The notes under the pieces: generated by a model
Told to the model about the DNA's origin: nothing
The model's input: only the letters and a program-made list of their open reading frames with translations
Database searches by the model: none
Shown here: positions 32,840 through 41,037 of the stretch, piece by piece
How the letters are laid out: each line of letters begins with the position of its first letter
Position numbering within the stretch: position 1 is the stretch's first letter
Assembly (NCBI GenBank): GCA_900199555.1
Contig: FZQZ01000017.1
Coordinates: 1 to 44,782 of the forward strand
Length of the DNA stretch: 44,782 nt
Reading direction: 5' to 3'
DNA from: Prevotellaceae bacterium MN60
GTDB taxonomy: Bacteria > Bacteroidota > Bacteroidia > Bacteroidales > Bacteroidaceae
Position numbers and translations under genes: made by a program

Positions 32840-33657
32840 GAAAGATAGTAACTATAGTTTATGCATTGGTTGCTACATCGTGTTTGGCGCAAGAGCCAAT
32901 AAGCGACAATACCAACTATGGTGCGTGCATCATGCAAAATGGCTCTATTGTTGGCATTAACGAGGATAAGCCTTTTGCCATGCATAGTGTGATGAAGTTC
33001 CCACAAGCTTTATACGTCGCAGATTATTTGAGTCGGAAAGGAGTGGAACTCGATGACACTATCGTTGTCGATAAGGCGGACCTGATGCAAGACACATGGT
33101 CACCAATGCTAAAGTTCTTTGAAGGTGTCAAAGCCTTTTCGTATGGAGAACTGCTGGAATTGTCCCTCGAACAGAGCGACAACAATGCCAGCGAACTTCT
33201 TTTTAAGTATTGCGGTAAGCCCCATGCGGTAGAAAACTACATGAGAGAACTTGGATTCCACGACATCCATGTCCGCATGACAGAGGAAGAGATGCACAAA
33301 AATCCGGCAAAGGCTATCGAAAACAGTTCTACCCCCACAGAAATGGTTCGTCTGTTCGAGTGGTTTCATCATCATAAAGACGACAACCAATATCTGACGT
33401 TCATCTGGAAGGCGATGGCTGACTGCTCAACAGGACTGAAACGAATCCCTGCTGCCATACCCGCAGATGCTCGAATCGTACATAAGACAGGTACGGGATT
33501 CCCATCTGCTGAAGGATTGCAAGACATGAACGATGCAGGTATCATTCTCATGCTTGATGGAAGCCACGCCATTATCGCCGTTTTCACCACGAATTCATCA
33601 TCTGAGGCAGTGATAGCAAATATTACCAGACAACTGTTAGACACCATAATAAAATAA
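32836..33657 (+). CDS. Class A beta-lactamase (subclass A2-like)
   Basis: Serine hydrolase of 273 residues with all class A motifs: SxxK as HSVMKFP, SDN as EQSDNNASE, the omega-loop Glu in TEEEMHKNPAKAIENSSTP, and KTG in VHKTGTGF. The omega-loop pattern resembles the PER/CfxA group found in Bacteroidetes. A signal peptide is seen (about 1-19, VATSCLAQ, with a possible lipobox). The stretch between the signal and the SxxK motif is only about 28 residues, so the usual first helix of class A enzymes seems missing. Overlaps the phosphatidyltransferase stop. Resistance spectrum cannot be predicted. Confidence 0.87.
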   Translation: MRKIVTIVYALVATSCLAQEPISDNTNYGACIMQNGSIVGINEDKPFAMHSVMKFPQALYVADYLSRKGVELDDTIVVDKADLMQDTWSPMLKFFEGVKAFSYGELLELSLEQSDNNASELLFKYCGKPHAVENYMRELGFHDIHVRMTEEEMHKNPAKAIENSSTPTEMVRLFEWFHHHKDDNQYLTFIWKAMADCSTGLKRIPAAIPADARIVHKTGTGFPSAEGLQDMNDAGIILMLDGSHAIIAVFTTNSSSEAVIANITRQLLDTIIK

Positions 33658-33658
33658 G

Positions 33659-34066
33659 ATGAAAAGATTGCGACTCGGAGCGGTGCTCCACTTCCTTATA
33701 GCCATTGGCCACATCGGCTGCCTGTTCGCTCTGGATGAGGCATTCGAAGCCTATGGCATCCGGGAAATCATGCATCAGATGGTATCAGGACATGTTTGGA
33801 TGCTGTATGCCCTGACCATAGGTCTTGTCCTCGCTTTCTGCCTGGCAGGACTTTATGCCCTCTCCGCCACAGGCGACATCCGTCGCTTTCCCTTAACACG
33901 TATGGCAATCATTACCATTGTTGTGCTCTATAGCCTTCGTGCTCTGGCTGGAGGCATTAGCAGTATCAATGATTTCACCTGGCTACAATGTATCTCATCC
34001 CTCATTCCCGCCATTATCGCATGGTGCTACTGGCCGGGAGTAAAAGAAAGAGCAAAGATGTGTTAA
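33659..34066 (+). CDS. Small membrane protein of unknown function
   Basis: The 135-residue protein has four hydrophobic segments (about 5-25, 45-67, 80-98, 108-125). It begins 1 nt after the beta-lactamase stop and is probably co-transcribed with it. No motif was recognised. It resembles small four-helix DoxX-like or hypothetical proteins, but this is not supported enough to name. Confidence 0.7.
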   Translation: MKRLRLGAVLHFLIAIGHIGCLFALDEAFEAYGIREIMHQMVSGHVWMLYALTIGLVLAFCLAGLYALSATGDIRRFPLTRMAIITIVVLYSLRALAGGISSINDFTWLQCISSLIPAIIAWCYWPGVKERAKMC

Positions 34067-34092
34067 ATCCGTGTTAAAAATCTTCATTTCTC

Positions 34093-34125
34093 TTGACTCG
34101 TCCCTAAGGGCATGCCTTATCTTTG
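34093..34125 (+). promoter_or_regulatory. MerR-type promoter with central palindrome
   Basis: TTG (34093-34095) and TATCTTTG (34118-34125) are separated by 22 nt, longer than the usual 19-20. CCCTAAGGG, a near-palindrome, lies in this spacer. A long spacer with an operator in it is the arrangement used by MerR-family activators, and the gene behind it encodes one. Confidence 0.55.
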
Positions 34126-34153
34126 CAGTTGCTTAGCAAATACATCGCGCGAT

Positions 34154-34978
34154 ATGAGTAAAAAAACAAGATTAAAAATCGGAGAGTTCTCACAGTTGAT
34201 GCAGGTGACAGTAAAGACCCTGCGTCACTACGAACAGAAAGGACTGCTTGCACCTGACGAGGTTGACGAGTGGACGGGCTACCGCTACTACAGCATTGGC
34301 CAGATGCAGAAGCTGAAGGACATCCGCGACCTGCAACGACTCGGATTCTCGCTGGACGAAATCAAGGACTTGTACGAAGAGGATTCGCACACGCCAAGCA
34401 TCCAGCAGATGACTGAGAAGATAAAGGAAACAGAGGCTGGGCTGAAACTGCTGATAGCCCGCCGTAACCAACTGCTCGATTGGCGGAACTCTCGCAAAGA
34501 AATGAAGACAATGGAAAAATTTAGTATTCAATCACTGCCCGAAATCATTGTGGCAAGTCATCGTGAAGTAATTCCTAACTACGCCGCTATCGGCCCTATG
34601 TGTGTCGAGAAGATTGGTCCTGAAATGCAGCGCCTCGGCTGCAAGTGCCCGCCACCGGGCTACTGCTTCACCATTGAGCACAACAAGGAGTACACCCCCA
34701 CTGACATCGACATCGAGTATTGCGAACAGGTGGAGGAGATGGGCCAGAACAGCGCCATCATCAAGTTCAAGCGCTTGCCAGCCGTACCCAAGGCCCTCTG
34801 CGTGAAGCACGTTGGTCCTTACGAACGCTTCTATGAGTCGTTCACCGAAGCCTTCCGCTATATCGAGGAGCATGGTCTGAAGCCCGTTGGTCAGCATCGA
34901 ACAAGCTACATCGATGGAGCCTGGAACCAAGAAGACCCAGAGAAATGGCTATCGGTGATTCAGATACCAATAGAGTGA
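34154..34978 (+). CDS. MerR-family regulator with GyrI-like effector domain
   Basis: The 274 residues start with a MerR helix-turn-helix (about 5-75; KIGEFSQLMQVTVKTLRHYEQKGLL, then GYRYYS). A helical linker and a GyrI-like effector-binding domain follow (about 125-270; LPEIIVASHREVIPNYAAIG to the end), as in BmrR-type multidrug regulators. I chose ATG at 34154; the upstream reading starts before the -7 box. The promoter spacing suggests autoregulation. Neighbours include a second GyrI-like protein, a VOC protein and several transferases, so it may respond to toxic small molecules. Confidence 0.92.
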   Translation: MSKKTRLKIGEFSQLMQVTVKTLRHYEQKGLLAPDEVDEWTGYRYYSIGQMQKLKDIRDLQRLGFSLDEIKDLYEEDSHTPSIQQMTEKIKETEAGLKLLIARRNQLLDWRNSRKEMKTMEKFSIQSLPEIIVASHREVIPNYAAIGPMCVEKIGPEMQRLGCKCPPPGYCFTIEHNKEYTPTDIDIEYCEQVEEMGQNSAIIKFKRLPAVPKALCVKHVGPYERFYESFTEAFRYIEEHGLKPVGQHRTSYIDGAWNQEDPEKWLSVIQIPIE

Positions 34979-35024
34979 TAATCCGTCCTGATCGTCCTAT
35001 ATAGTTTGGGGTGGTCAGGACAAA

Positions 35025-35447
35025 ATGAGTTATACAATGAATGATATGAAAGAAAGATTCAAATTCAACACAGTGGGGCTTTTCACCCGTGACAACAAAG
35101 CGACTGTCGATTTCTACACGAAAACCTTTGGTTTTACCACCGATTGGGACGACATTCAGCCCAATGTAGAGATGATGCTGGGCGACATGCGCATTATCCT
35201 CTTCCCGCGTGATGCTTTCGAGCAGATGGTCGCTCAGAAGTTCCAATATCCCGAGGGGTTCAATGGTACTGTAGAATTAGCATTCGACGTGCCCACCTTC
35301 GCTGATGTCGATATGGAATATCAGCATGCCCTCGCGAATGGTGCCGCCTCCGTTCTTCCTCCCACCACAGAGCCTTGGGGGCAGCGCACTTGCTATGTGG
35401 CTGACCCAGACGGAAATCTGATAGAGATAGGTTCGTTTACGAAATAG
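35025..35447 (+). CDS. VOC-family (glyoxalase/bleomycin-resistance-like) protein
   Basis: The 140 residues consist of two beta-alpha-beta-beta-beta modules of the vicinal oxygen chelate fold: RFKFNTVGLFTRDNKATVDFYTKTFGF for the first and the PWGQRTCYVADPDGNLIEIGSF C-terminal strand with the metal-ligand Glu. This is typical of glyoxalase I and antibiotic-binding proteins; function is open. It follows the MerR gene by 46 nt. The start at 35046 (MKERF) is an alternative. Confidence 0.85.
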   Translation: MSYTMNDMKERFKFNTVGLFTRDNKATVDFYTKTFGFTTDWDDIQPNVEMMLGDMRIILFPRDAFEQMVAQKFQYPEGFNGTVELAFDVPTFADVDMEYQHALANGAASVLPPTTEPWGQRTCYVADPDGNLIEIGSFTK

Positions 35448-35471
35448 TACACATTTCATAGAATGCCATTC

Positions 35472-35530
35472 GTCACAAAATGTTGCAATTCATCCCAGAA
35501 ATGGGGTAGATTGCAACATTTTTATGCTTG
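35472..35530 (+). promoter_or_regulatory. Promoter B with direct-repeat operator and long inverted repeat
   Basis: GTCAC (35472-35476) and ATCCC (35492-35496) are 20 nt apart, as in the other copies, but the -33 and -7 (TATGCTTG, 35523-35530) are degenerate. The region also contains AAATGTTGCAAT (35478-35489) and its exact complement ATTGCAACATTT (35510-35521), a perfect 12-bp inverted repeat around the ATCCC site. Confidence 0.65.
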
Positions 35531-35569
35531 TGTGGCGTCAAACTGGCAAAACATTTAATAATTAGAAAA

Positions 35570-37927
35570 ATGAAAAAGATCAGTTTGAAAATGGTAGCTT
35601 TGATAGCTGCAATGATGATGTGTTTAACAGCTCAGGCAAAGACCGAGGATGTAGGTGGACGAGTAATCGACATGCAGGGTGAACCTCTGCCATTTGTGAG
35701 TGTGGCACTGCTCGCATCCGACTCTACTTATATACAAGGTGCAACGAGCGATGTGGATGGTATCTTCCAGATTAAGACTACCGATGCCTGCTGCATTCTG
35801 CGATTCTCGTACATCGGTTATCGTACCAAGTATGTGAACGTGAATAGTTCGGAAATAGGCACCATCCAGATGGAGGAAGACCAGGCGATGCTCAGTGAGA
35901 TTGTGGTGAAGGGACAGATGCCTAAAACCAAGTTGACGGGCAACTCGATGATAACCACCATTCAAGGTACCGTCTTAGGCCAGTCGGGTACAGCAAAGGA
36001 AATGCTGGCCAAGGTACCTGGCATGACGCTGAAGGGCGAAGACCTGGAGGTGCTGGGCAAGGGCACACCTATCTTTTATATTAATGGAAGAAAGATGCGG
36101 GATAAGGACGAACTGAAACGACTGCGCTCGGAGGAGATACAGAGCGTAGAGGTGATTACTAATCCTGGTGCAGAGTACGATGCCACCATTTCGGCAGTGG
36201 TACGTATCAAGACTGTTCGTCGTGAGGGGGCTGGTTTCGGCTTCGACCTGATGGCTGCCAACAATCAGGACTTAGCATTTGGCTTCAGCGATCCCAGTAG
36301 TACGCTGAACCTACGTTATCGCCGCAACAATCTGGACCTGTTTGGTATGGTGAACTACTGGTCGTGGGATAGCCCTAACGACCTGCATATTACGCAATCC
36401 ACATTCCTCCGGGCCGATGAAGGCATCAGGAATATTCTTCAGGACAGCCACATGCGTAACGACTGGCATGGAGAGGGCCTAAACTACAACCTGGGCTTTA
36501 ACTGGCAGATTAACGACAAGCACTCGCTGGGTGCCAGAGTGGAACGCCACGACCAGTTTAAAACGTATAATGACATGTGGGTGGATACAGAAAACAACCT
36601 CACTGGCCGCGACCTTTCGCATCAGGGCGGTCATACACACTACCCCTATAACTGGCAGGGCAATGCCTATTATAACGGTCAGGTGGGTAAACTGAACATC
36701 GACCTGAACGTGGATTTCCTGACGGATAAGGAGAATGACGACAACCAGATAGATGTGATACTGCCAGAAGCTCAAACCATGCAGCAGAACTCGCATACAT
36801 CATCGCGCCTCTGGGCTACCAAACTGGTGTTGAGCTATCCTGTGTGGAAGGGACAGTTGCAGGCTGGAACGGAGATGAGTTTCGTGAAGCGACAGAACTG
36901 TACGTCGATTACTAACTATCCTCTCCCCTCTACTGATGCGGATGTTAAGGAGAACAACGTGGCTGCTTTTGTAGCTTACAATGCCAATCTGGATAAATTT
37001 GGTATCGTAAGTGCCGGACTGCGTTACGAGCATGTGGGTTTCGACTATACGGACAACCTGGATGCCGAGAACAATATGACGCGCTATCAGGATGAGTTCT
37101 TCCCCAATATCACATGGTCAAAGCAGTTTGGAGCCATCCAGACCTCGCTGAGCTACACTATGAAAACCGTGCGTCCAAAGTACAGCTCACTGAACGACCA
37201 TATTTTCTATCTGAACTCTTATACCCTGTCGCAGGGTGACTCGAAACTCAAGAATGCCACTATGCAGGAGGTGAGCATCAATGCCCGTTGGAAGTGGATT
37301 AACTTGTTTGCTGCCTACGAACGTCGTGATAACACTATTACACAGGTGCCAATGGCCTATAACAACGAGGGTATCATGCTGATGAAGCAGGCTAACTTGT
37401 CCGATCCCGTTCGTAATCTGGCCATCTTCCTTTCGGCCAATCCCACTTGGGGTGTATATAGCCCAAGCTGGACCATTGGTGGGCAGAAGTTTTGGAACAC
37501 GATGACCTACGACGATCCTCGTAGCGCCACAGGCAAGACGGATGTGACCTTTACTAAGCCCATCTTCTTCTTCGACATCTACAACACCTTCCGCTTTAAG
37601 CACAGCTGGCAGTTGGAGGCCAATGCCAACATCCAGACAAAGGGTGATGTACTGAACTTCCGTATTCTCTCACCTTCGTATAATGTCAGTTTTGTGGTAC
37701 AGAAGTGCTGGTTGAAGAATGATGCCCTGTGCCTGCGTGCCAGCATCAGTGATGTGTTCCAGCGTAGCGTACAGGATATGGCTCATGATTGTGGTTTCTT
37801 CTACACTGTGCAGAAAACACGAAGCCGTAGCCACCGCCTGGACATCTCTATCCGTTACACCTTCAACGCCCAGAAGAGCAAGTATAAGGGCACTGGTGCC
37901 GGACAGGCTGAGCGTCAGCGAATGTAG
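35570..37927 (+). CDS. TonB-dependent-receptor-like outer-membrane beta-barrel protein
   Basis: The 785-residue outer-membrane protein starts with a signal peptide (1-22, ending AQA). A carboxypeptidase-regulatory-like beta-sandwich follows (about 27-100, GGRVIDMQGEPLPFVSV), then a plug-like domain (about 115-215; KTKLTGNSMITTIQG, EVLGKGTPIFYINGRKM and SVEVITNPGAEYDA) and a long beta-barrel. This set is the Bacteroidetes barrel family close to TonB-dependent receptors, often used for peptide or unknown-substrate uptake; no clear TonB box was seen. I chose ATG at 35570; the upstream frame runs through promoter B. It lies alone. Confidence 0.9.
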   Translation: MKKISLKMVALIAAMMMCLTAQAKTEDVGGRVIDMQGEPLPFVSVALLASDSTYIQGATSDVDGIFQIKTTDACCILRFSYIGYRTKYVNVNSSEIGTIQMEEDQAMLSEIVVKGQMPKTKLTGNSMITTIQGTVLGQSGTAKEMLAKVPGMTLKGEDLEVLGKGTPIFYINGRKMRDKDELKRLRSEEIQSVEVITNPGAEYDATISAVVRIKTVRREGAGFGFDLMAANNQDLAFGFSDPSSTLNLRYRRNNLDLFGMVNYWSWDSPNDLHITQSTFLRADEGIRNILQDSHMRNDWHGEGLNYNLGFNWQINDKHSLGARVERHDQFKTYNDMWVDTENNLTGRDLSHQGGHTHYPYNWQGNAYYNGQVGKLNIDLNVDFLTDKENDDNQIDVILPEAQTMQQNSHTSSRLWATKLVLSYPVWKGQLQAGTEMSFVKRQNCTSITNYPLPSTDADVKENNVAAFVAYNANLDKFGIVSAGLRYEHVGFDYTDNLDAENNMTRYQDEFFPNITWSKQFGAIQTSLSYTMKTVRPKYSSLNDHIFYLNSYTLSQGDSKLKNATMQEVSINARWKWINLFAAYERRDNTITQVPMAYNNEGIMLMKQANLSDPVRNLAIFLSANPTWGVYSPSWTIGGQKFWNTMTYDDPRSATGKTDVTFTKPIFFFDIYNTFRFKHSWQLEANANIQTKGDVLNFRILSPSYNVSFVVQKCWLKNDALCLRASISDVFQRSVQDMAHDCGFFYTVQKTRSRSHRLDISIRYTFNAQKSKYKGTGAGQAERQRM

Positions 37928-37941
37928 TAAATATGCTACTC

Positions 37942-38003
37942 ATCACATAATTGTGCAGATTATCCCAAATGTTTGGCCATACCTATAACAATGTGTACCT
38001 TTG
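37942..38003 (+). promoter_or_regulatory. Promoter C with direct-repeat operator
   Basis: ATCAC (37942-37946) and ATCCC (37962-37966) are 20 nt apart. TTG (37973-37975) begins 11 nt after the start of ATCCC. TACCTTTG (37996-38003) follows after 20 nt. Confidence 0.78.
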
Positions 38004-38028
38004 CAGCGTCAAAACATTAAACAGAAAA

Positions 38029-38907
38029 ATGAAAAGATACAGGTATATCAAAAGTAACGCATTTACGACTGGGGCATCGCTCGGCAATCCGGCCGCTTGC
38101 GTCTTTATGGGAGAGGAAACACTGTCGCCAGAGCAGATGCAGGCCGTGGCGAGAGAACACAAGGGATTCGTGATGGAAGTAGTGTTTTGTAGTCAGTCAG
38201 ATGTAGCCGACTGCAAGCTGACCTACTATTCGTCGGAGTGCGAGGTGGACTTCTGCGGTCATGGCACCATTGCCACGATGTATTCGATGATTAAGGACAA
38301 TCCTGTGCTGAGGTCGAAGTCGGTTGTCAAGGTCGAAACCAACCGTAAGGGAATCGTCGAGGTGTTCAATGCCATCGACACGGAAGATGCTGTGTATATC
38401 ACCGCTCCCGATCCTATTGAGCATCCCCTGAATCTGACAGTAGAAGCAATCGGAGAGGCTTTGGGACTGAAACATGGAGCCATCCGTCAAGACCTTCCCA
38501 TCCGAATTATCGATGCGGGACTGCGCACTCTGATAGTGCCGATAACAGATTTAGAAACAGAGATCTCCGTATTCCCCGACGAACAGGAACTTAAGATTTT
38601 CTGCGAGGGGAACGACATTGACATCATTCTTATCTTCTCGAAGCAGACCGCTGATACTGACGCCTTCGCGCACACGAGAGTCTTCGCACCCAAGTTCGGT
38701 TATCTTGAAGACCCGGCTACGGGCTCTGGCAATAGTGCCTTCGCCAACTATCTGCTGAGCGAGAACCTTTGGAATGGCGCCCCCATCACTATCGAGCAAG
38801 GCGGTAATGATCGCCTCTTCAATTCCGTGAAGGTGAAATACTCTGACGACCAAGTTCTATTTGGTGGCAAATCCACTATTAGAATTGAAGGCGATTATTT
38901 AATTTGA
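38029..38907 (+). CDS. PhzF-family isomerase/epimerase
   Basis: The 292-residue protein has the two-lobed PhzF fold: AFTTGASLGNPAACVF at the start, the catalytic glutamate in FVMEVVFC, CGHGTIA in the middle and DPATGSGNSAFANYL in the second lobe. Family members act as isomerases in phenazine synthesis, but most homologues outside phenazine clusters have unknown substrates, and no phenazine genes are nearby. I chose ATG at 38029; the upstream frame crosses promoter C. Two GNAT genes follow at 29-nt intervals and probably share its transcript. Confidence 0.9.
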   Translation: MKRYRYIKSNAFTTGASLGNPAACVFMGEETLSPEQMQAVAREHKGFVMEVVFCSQSDVADCKLTYYSSECEVDFCGHGTIATMYSMIKDNPVLRSKSVVKVETNRKGIVEVFNAIDTEDAVYITAPDPIEHPLNLTVEAIGEALGLKHGAIRQDLPIRIIDAGLRTLIVPITDLETEISVFPDEQELKIFCEGNDIDIILIFSKQTADTDAFAHTRVFAPKFGYLEDPATGSGNSAFANYLLSENLWNGAPITIEQGGNDRLFNSVKVKYSDDQVLFGGKSTIRIEGDYLI

Positions 38908-38936
38908 GATGGGACTATACCTCAGAGCTTGAATAA

Positions 38937-39413
38937 ATGGAAATGCATATAGAAGACGAATTAGAGATCAGTAAGGCCGATATAGAAGATTTACAGGAGA
39001 TCCTTAATCTGCAATACCTCGCTTATCAGAGTGAGGCTGCCTTGTTTGGCAGTCGCGATATTCCGCCCCTAAAGCAAACGCTGGATGAGGTGATTGAGGA
39101 ATACCACAAAGGTATTATCCTGAAGTTGGAGGGTACTAATGGACAGATTATTGGCTCTATCCGTGCATGGGAGATGAAAGAAACTATCTATATCGGGAAA
39201 CTGATGGTTCATCCTGATTACAGGCATCGAGGTTATGGCACGAAACTCCTGAGTGAGATAGAGAAGTATTACCCTCAAAAGAGATATGAGCTGTTTACGA
39301 GCACCCGTAGCATTCATAACATCCGACTCTATCAGCGATTGGGCTATCAAGAGTTTGACCGTAGACGGGTGGATGATCAATTAGAATTTATATTTATGGA
39401 GAAAATTGTATGA
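38937..39413 (+). CDS. GNAT-family acetyltransferase
   Basis: The 158 residues contain the acetyl-CoA-binding site VHPDYRHRGYGTKLLSEIEKY (pattern RxxGxG) and the C-terminal motif NIRLYQRLGYQEF. No substrate indication is visible. It lies 29 nt after the PhzF-like gene and is probably part of its unit. The second GNAT gene follows 28 nt later. Confidence 0.87.
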   Translation: MEMHIEDELEISKADIEDLQEILNLQYLAYQSEAALFGSRDIPPLKQTLDEVIEEYHKGIILKLEGTNGQIIGSIRAWEMKETIYIGKLMVHPDYRHRGYGTKLLSEIEKYYPQKRYELFTSTRSIHNIRLYQRLGYQEFDRRRVDDQLEFIFMEKIV

Positions 39414-39441
39414 TGAGAACAATAGACAAAATAATAAGATA

Positions 39442-39963
39442 ATGAGATTAGAATTTGCAACACAAAAGGACTTTGATGCCATCATCACTTTCTATGATGA
39501 TGTGACGGAGCGTACGCCAGAGATGACTACATACGCTCGCTGGCAAAAAGGCAAGCACCCGACGGAAAAAGGCATCAATGCCTATATCAACGAGGGAAGC
39601 ATGTATCTTCATAGAGATAATGGAAAAATTGTCGGTGCAATGGCTGTGACGATGTATCAGGGTGAGGATTATCACGCTATAGAATGGGCACAGCAGGTGC
39701 CCGATGACGAAGTGGCTGTAATTCATATCCTCGCCATAAGCCCCGACGCACAGGGCAAAGGTGTCGGTTCGGAGATGATTCGCGAGGCCATCCGTCTCGC
39801 TCAGAATAATGGCATGCAGGCCATCCGCCTCGATGCTCTTGCATCGAACACGCCCGCTCATAAGATTTACGAGCGTCTAGGGTTTGAGTATCGTGGCAAG
39901 CAGCACCTCTATGCCGACAATACCGGCTGGACGGACTTCTACTTCTTTGAATACGAAGAGTAA
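39442..39963 (+). CDS. GNAT-family acetyltransferase
   Basis: The 173-residue protein has AISPDAQGKGVGSEMIREAIRLA (acetyl-CoA site QGKGVG) and PAHKIYERLGFEYRG near the end. I used ATG at 39442 because the upstream frame overlaps the preceding gene without a good ribosome-binding site. It converges with the LytTR regulator, whose stop is 16 nt away on the other strand. Confidence 0.87.
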   Translation: MRLEFATQKDFDAIITFYDDVTERTPEMTTYARWQKGKHPTEKGINAYINEGSMYLHRDNGKIVGAMAVTMYQGEDYHAIEWAQQVPDDEVAVIHILAISPDAQGKGVGSEMIREAIRLAQNNGMQAIRLDALASNTPAHKIYERLGFEYRGKQHLYADNTGWTDFYFFEYEE

Positions 39964-39979
39964 CACCCATAAAGAATTC

Positions 39980-40849
39980 TTAATCTTTTGTCGAAGACTG
40001 AAGTCGATTGTGAATCTCCTTGGTGTATGCCCTCGCCACAGGGATTGTCTTTTCAACCTGAAACATCTGGAGGGTGCAGCCTGTTGATGGACGGCCGGAG
40101 ATAGAAGCCACGAAGTTGAGATTTATTAGGAAAGCACGATGACAAGGTATCAGAAACGTATATGAAGCCAGACTTTCGCGGAGCTGTTTCATCGTGATAC
40201 GCAGGGCGTGGTGCTGAAGATTATCATTGTCGAGATAGCAAACGTCGGCATAGTTTGACATCGACTCAATGTATATGATACGTTCTGGTATCACTTCCAG
40301 TATCGCATTCTTGGCATTTCCTCTAAGTACGCATGGAGATGGAAGATCTGTCTCAGCATCATTAGGATCGTCGGGCTGACGATCTTCGAGCAGTTGGTTG
40401 ATGGCTCTTACTTCATCAAGTTCCTGTTGTAGATGGTTGTTTCGCAATCGATAGAGTTGCAATATAAAAATGAAGAAGGAGATCAGCGTCACCTCCAGGC
40501 ACACTTTCAGATAGTTAATGATGGAGAACTCTCCAGCTGTGCAGTACCATGCCTTTGTGATAGAATTCCATGTAAACCACGAAATCAGCGTTAGAATCAG
40601 AGCAGAGAGCAGTGGGATATTGACTGCATGTGTCAGCAATAGGCCTTTTATGTTATGCCAATCCTTATGCAGCAATTTTTCTACTATTACGAACGACATC
40701 GCCGATGAGAGGACTGCAAGCACGGAGCCACCGATAATCAGTAGCACACGGTTATCACCCATCAGGTCTATGCCAAAGGGTTGGAGAAAAGACAGTAGAA
40801 AGATTACGGTCATGGCTATCGTAGCCAGTTCTTTTGATAATTGTTTCAT
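39980..40849 (-). CDS. Membrane-anchored LytTR-domain transcription regulator
   Basis: A 289-residue protein combining four hydrophobic helices (about 8-30, 35-60, 70-95, 112-135) with a short coiled segment (NNHLQQELDEVRAINQLLED) and a C-terminal LytTR DNA-binding domain (about 190-285; PERIIYIESMSNYADVCYLDNDN and IPCHRAFLINLNFV). There is no receiver domain and no kinase beside it, so the membrane part may sense the signal directly. It is divergent from the DUF2271-like gene. The intergenic region contains four tandem 20-21 nt repeats that fit a LytTR operator, so autoregulation is likely. It is the best candidate regulator for the six promoters A-F. Confidence 0.93.
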   Translation of the reverse strand: MKQLSKELATIAMTVIFLLSFLQPFGIDLMGDNRVLLIIGGSVLAVLSSAMSFVIVEKLLHKDWHNIKGLLLTHAVNIPLLSALILTLISWFTWNSITKAWYCTAGEFSIINYLKVCLEVTLISFFIFILQLYRLRNNHLQQELDEVRAINQLLEDRQPDDPNDAETDLPSPCVLRGNAKNAILEVIPERIIYIESMSNYADVCYLDNDNLQHHALRITMKQLRESLASYTFLIPCHRAFLINLNFVASISGRPSTGCTLQMFQVEKTIPVARAYTKEIHNRLQSSTKD

Positions 40850-40872
40850 GATTTTATGTGCTATTACGGCAG

Positions 40873-40880
40873 CAAAGGTA
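40873..40880 (-). promoter_or_regulatory. -7 box of the membrane LytTR gene
   Basis: TACCTTTG followed by C on the minus strand, 24 nt before the start codon at 40849. The expected -33 TTG at 19-20 nt is not clear. The tandem repeat array begins about 35 nt further upstream. Confidence 0.6.
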
Positions 40881-40914
40881 CACCGTTTTTTGCTAATGAA
40901 CGAATATTACTCTT

Positions 40915-41025
40915 ACATTATATCCCTGAATCAATGCATTTCATCCCTGAAGCGTGAATTGCATCACAGAATGGTTACAATACATCACTCGCTATTGCAC
41001 GATTCGATAACTCATCATACCTTTG
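40915..41025 (+). promoter_or_regulatory. Promoter F with four tandem operator repeats
   Basis: ATCCC at 40922 and 40943 and ATCAC at 40963 and 40984 are spaced 21, 20 and 21 nt. TTG (40995-40997) begins 11 nt after the start of the last repeat. TACCTTTG (41018-41025) follows after 20 nt. Each core is preceded by an AT-rich half-site such as GCATTTC or ACATTAT. The array sits in the divergent region of the LytTR regulator and the gene at 41038. Confidence 0.75.
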
Positions 41026-41037
41026 CGACAAAAAACA

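Noticed and set aside
37951..38028. Longer N-termini for the genes at 27029, 35570, 38029, 42418 and 43517
   Set aside because: The extended frames cross conserved promoters and repeats; the similar VYLCxVKxLN peptides arise only from the shared promoter DNA.
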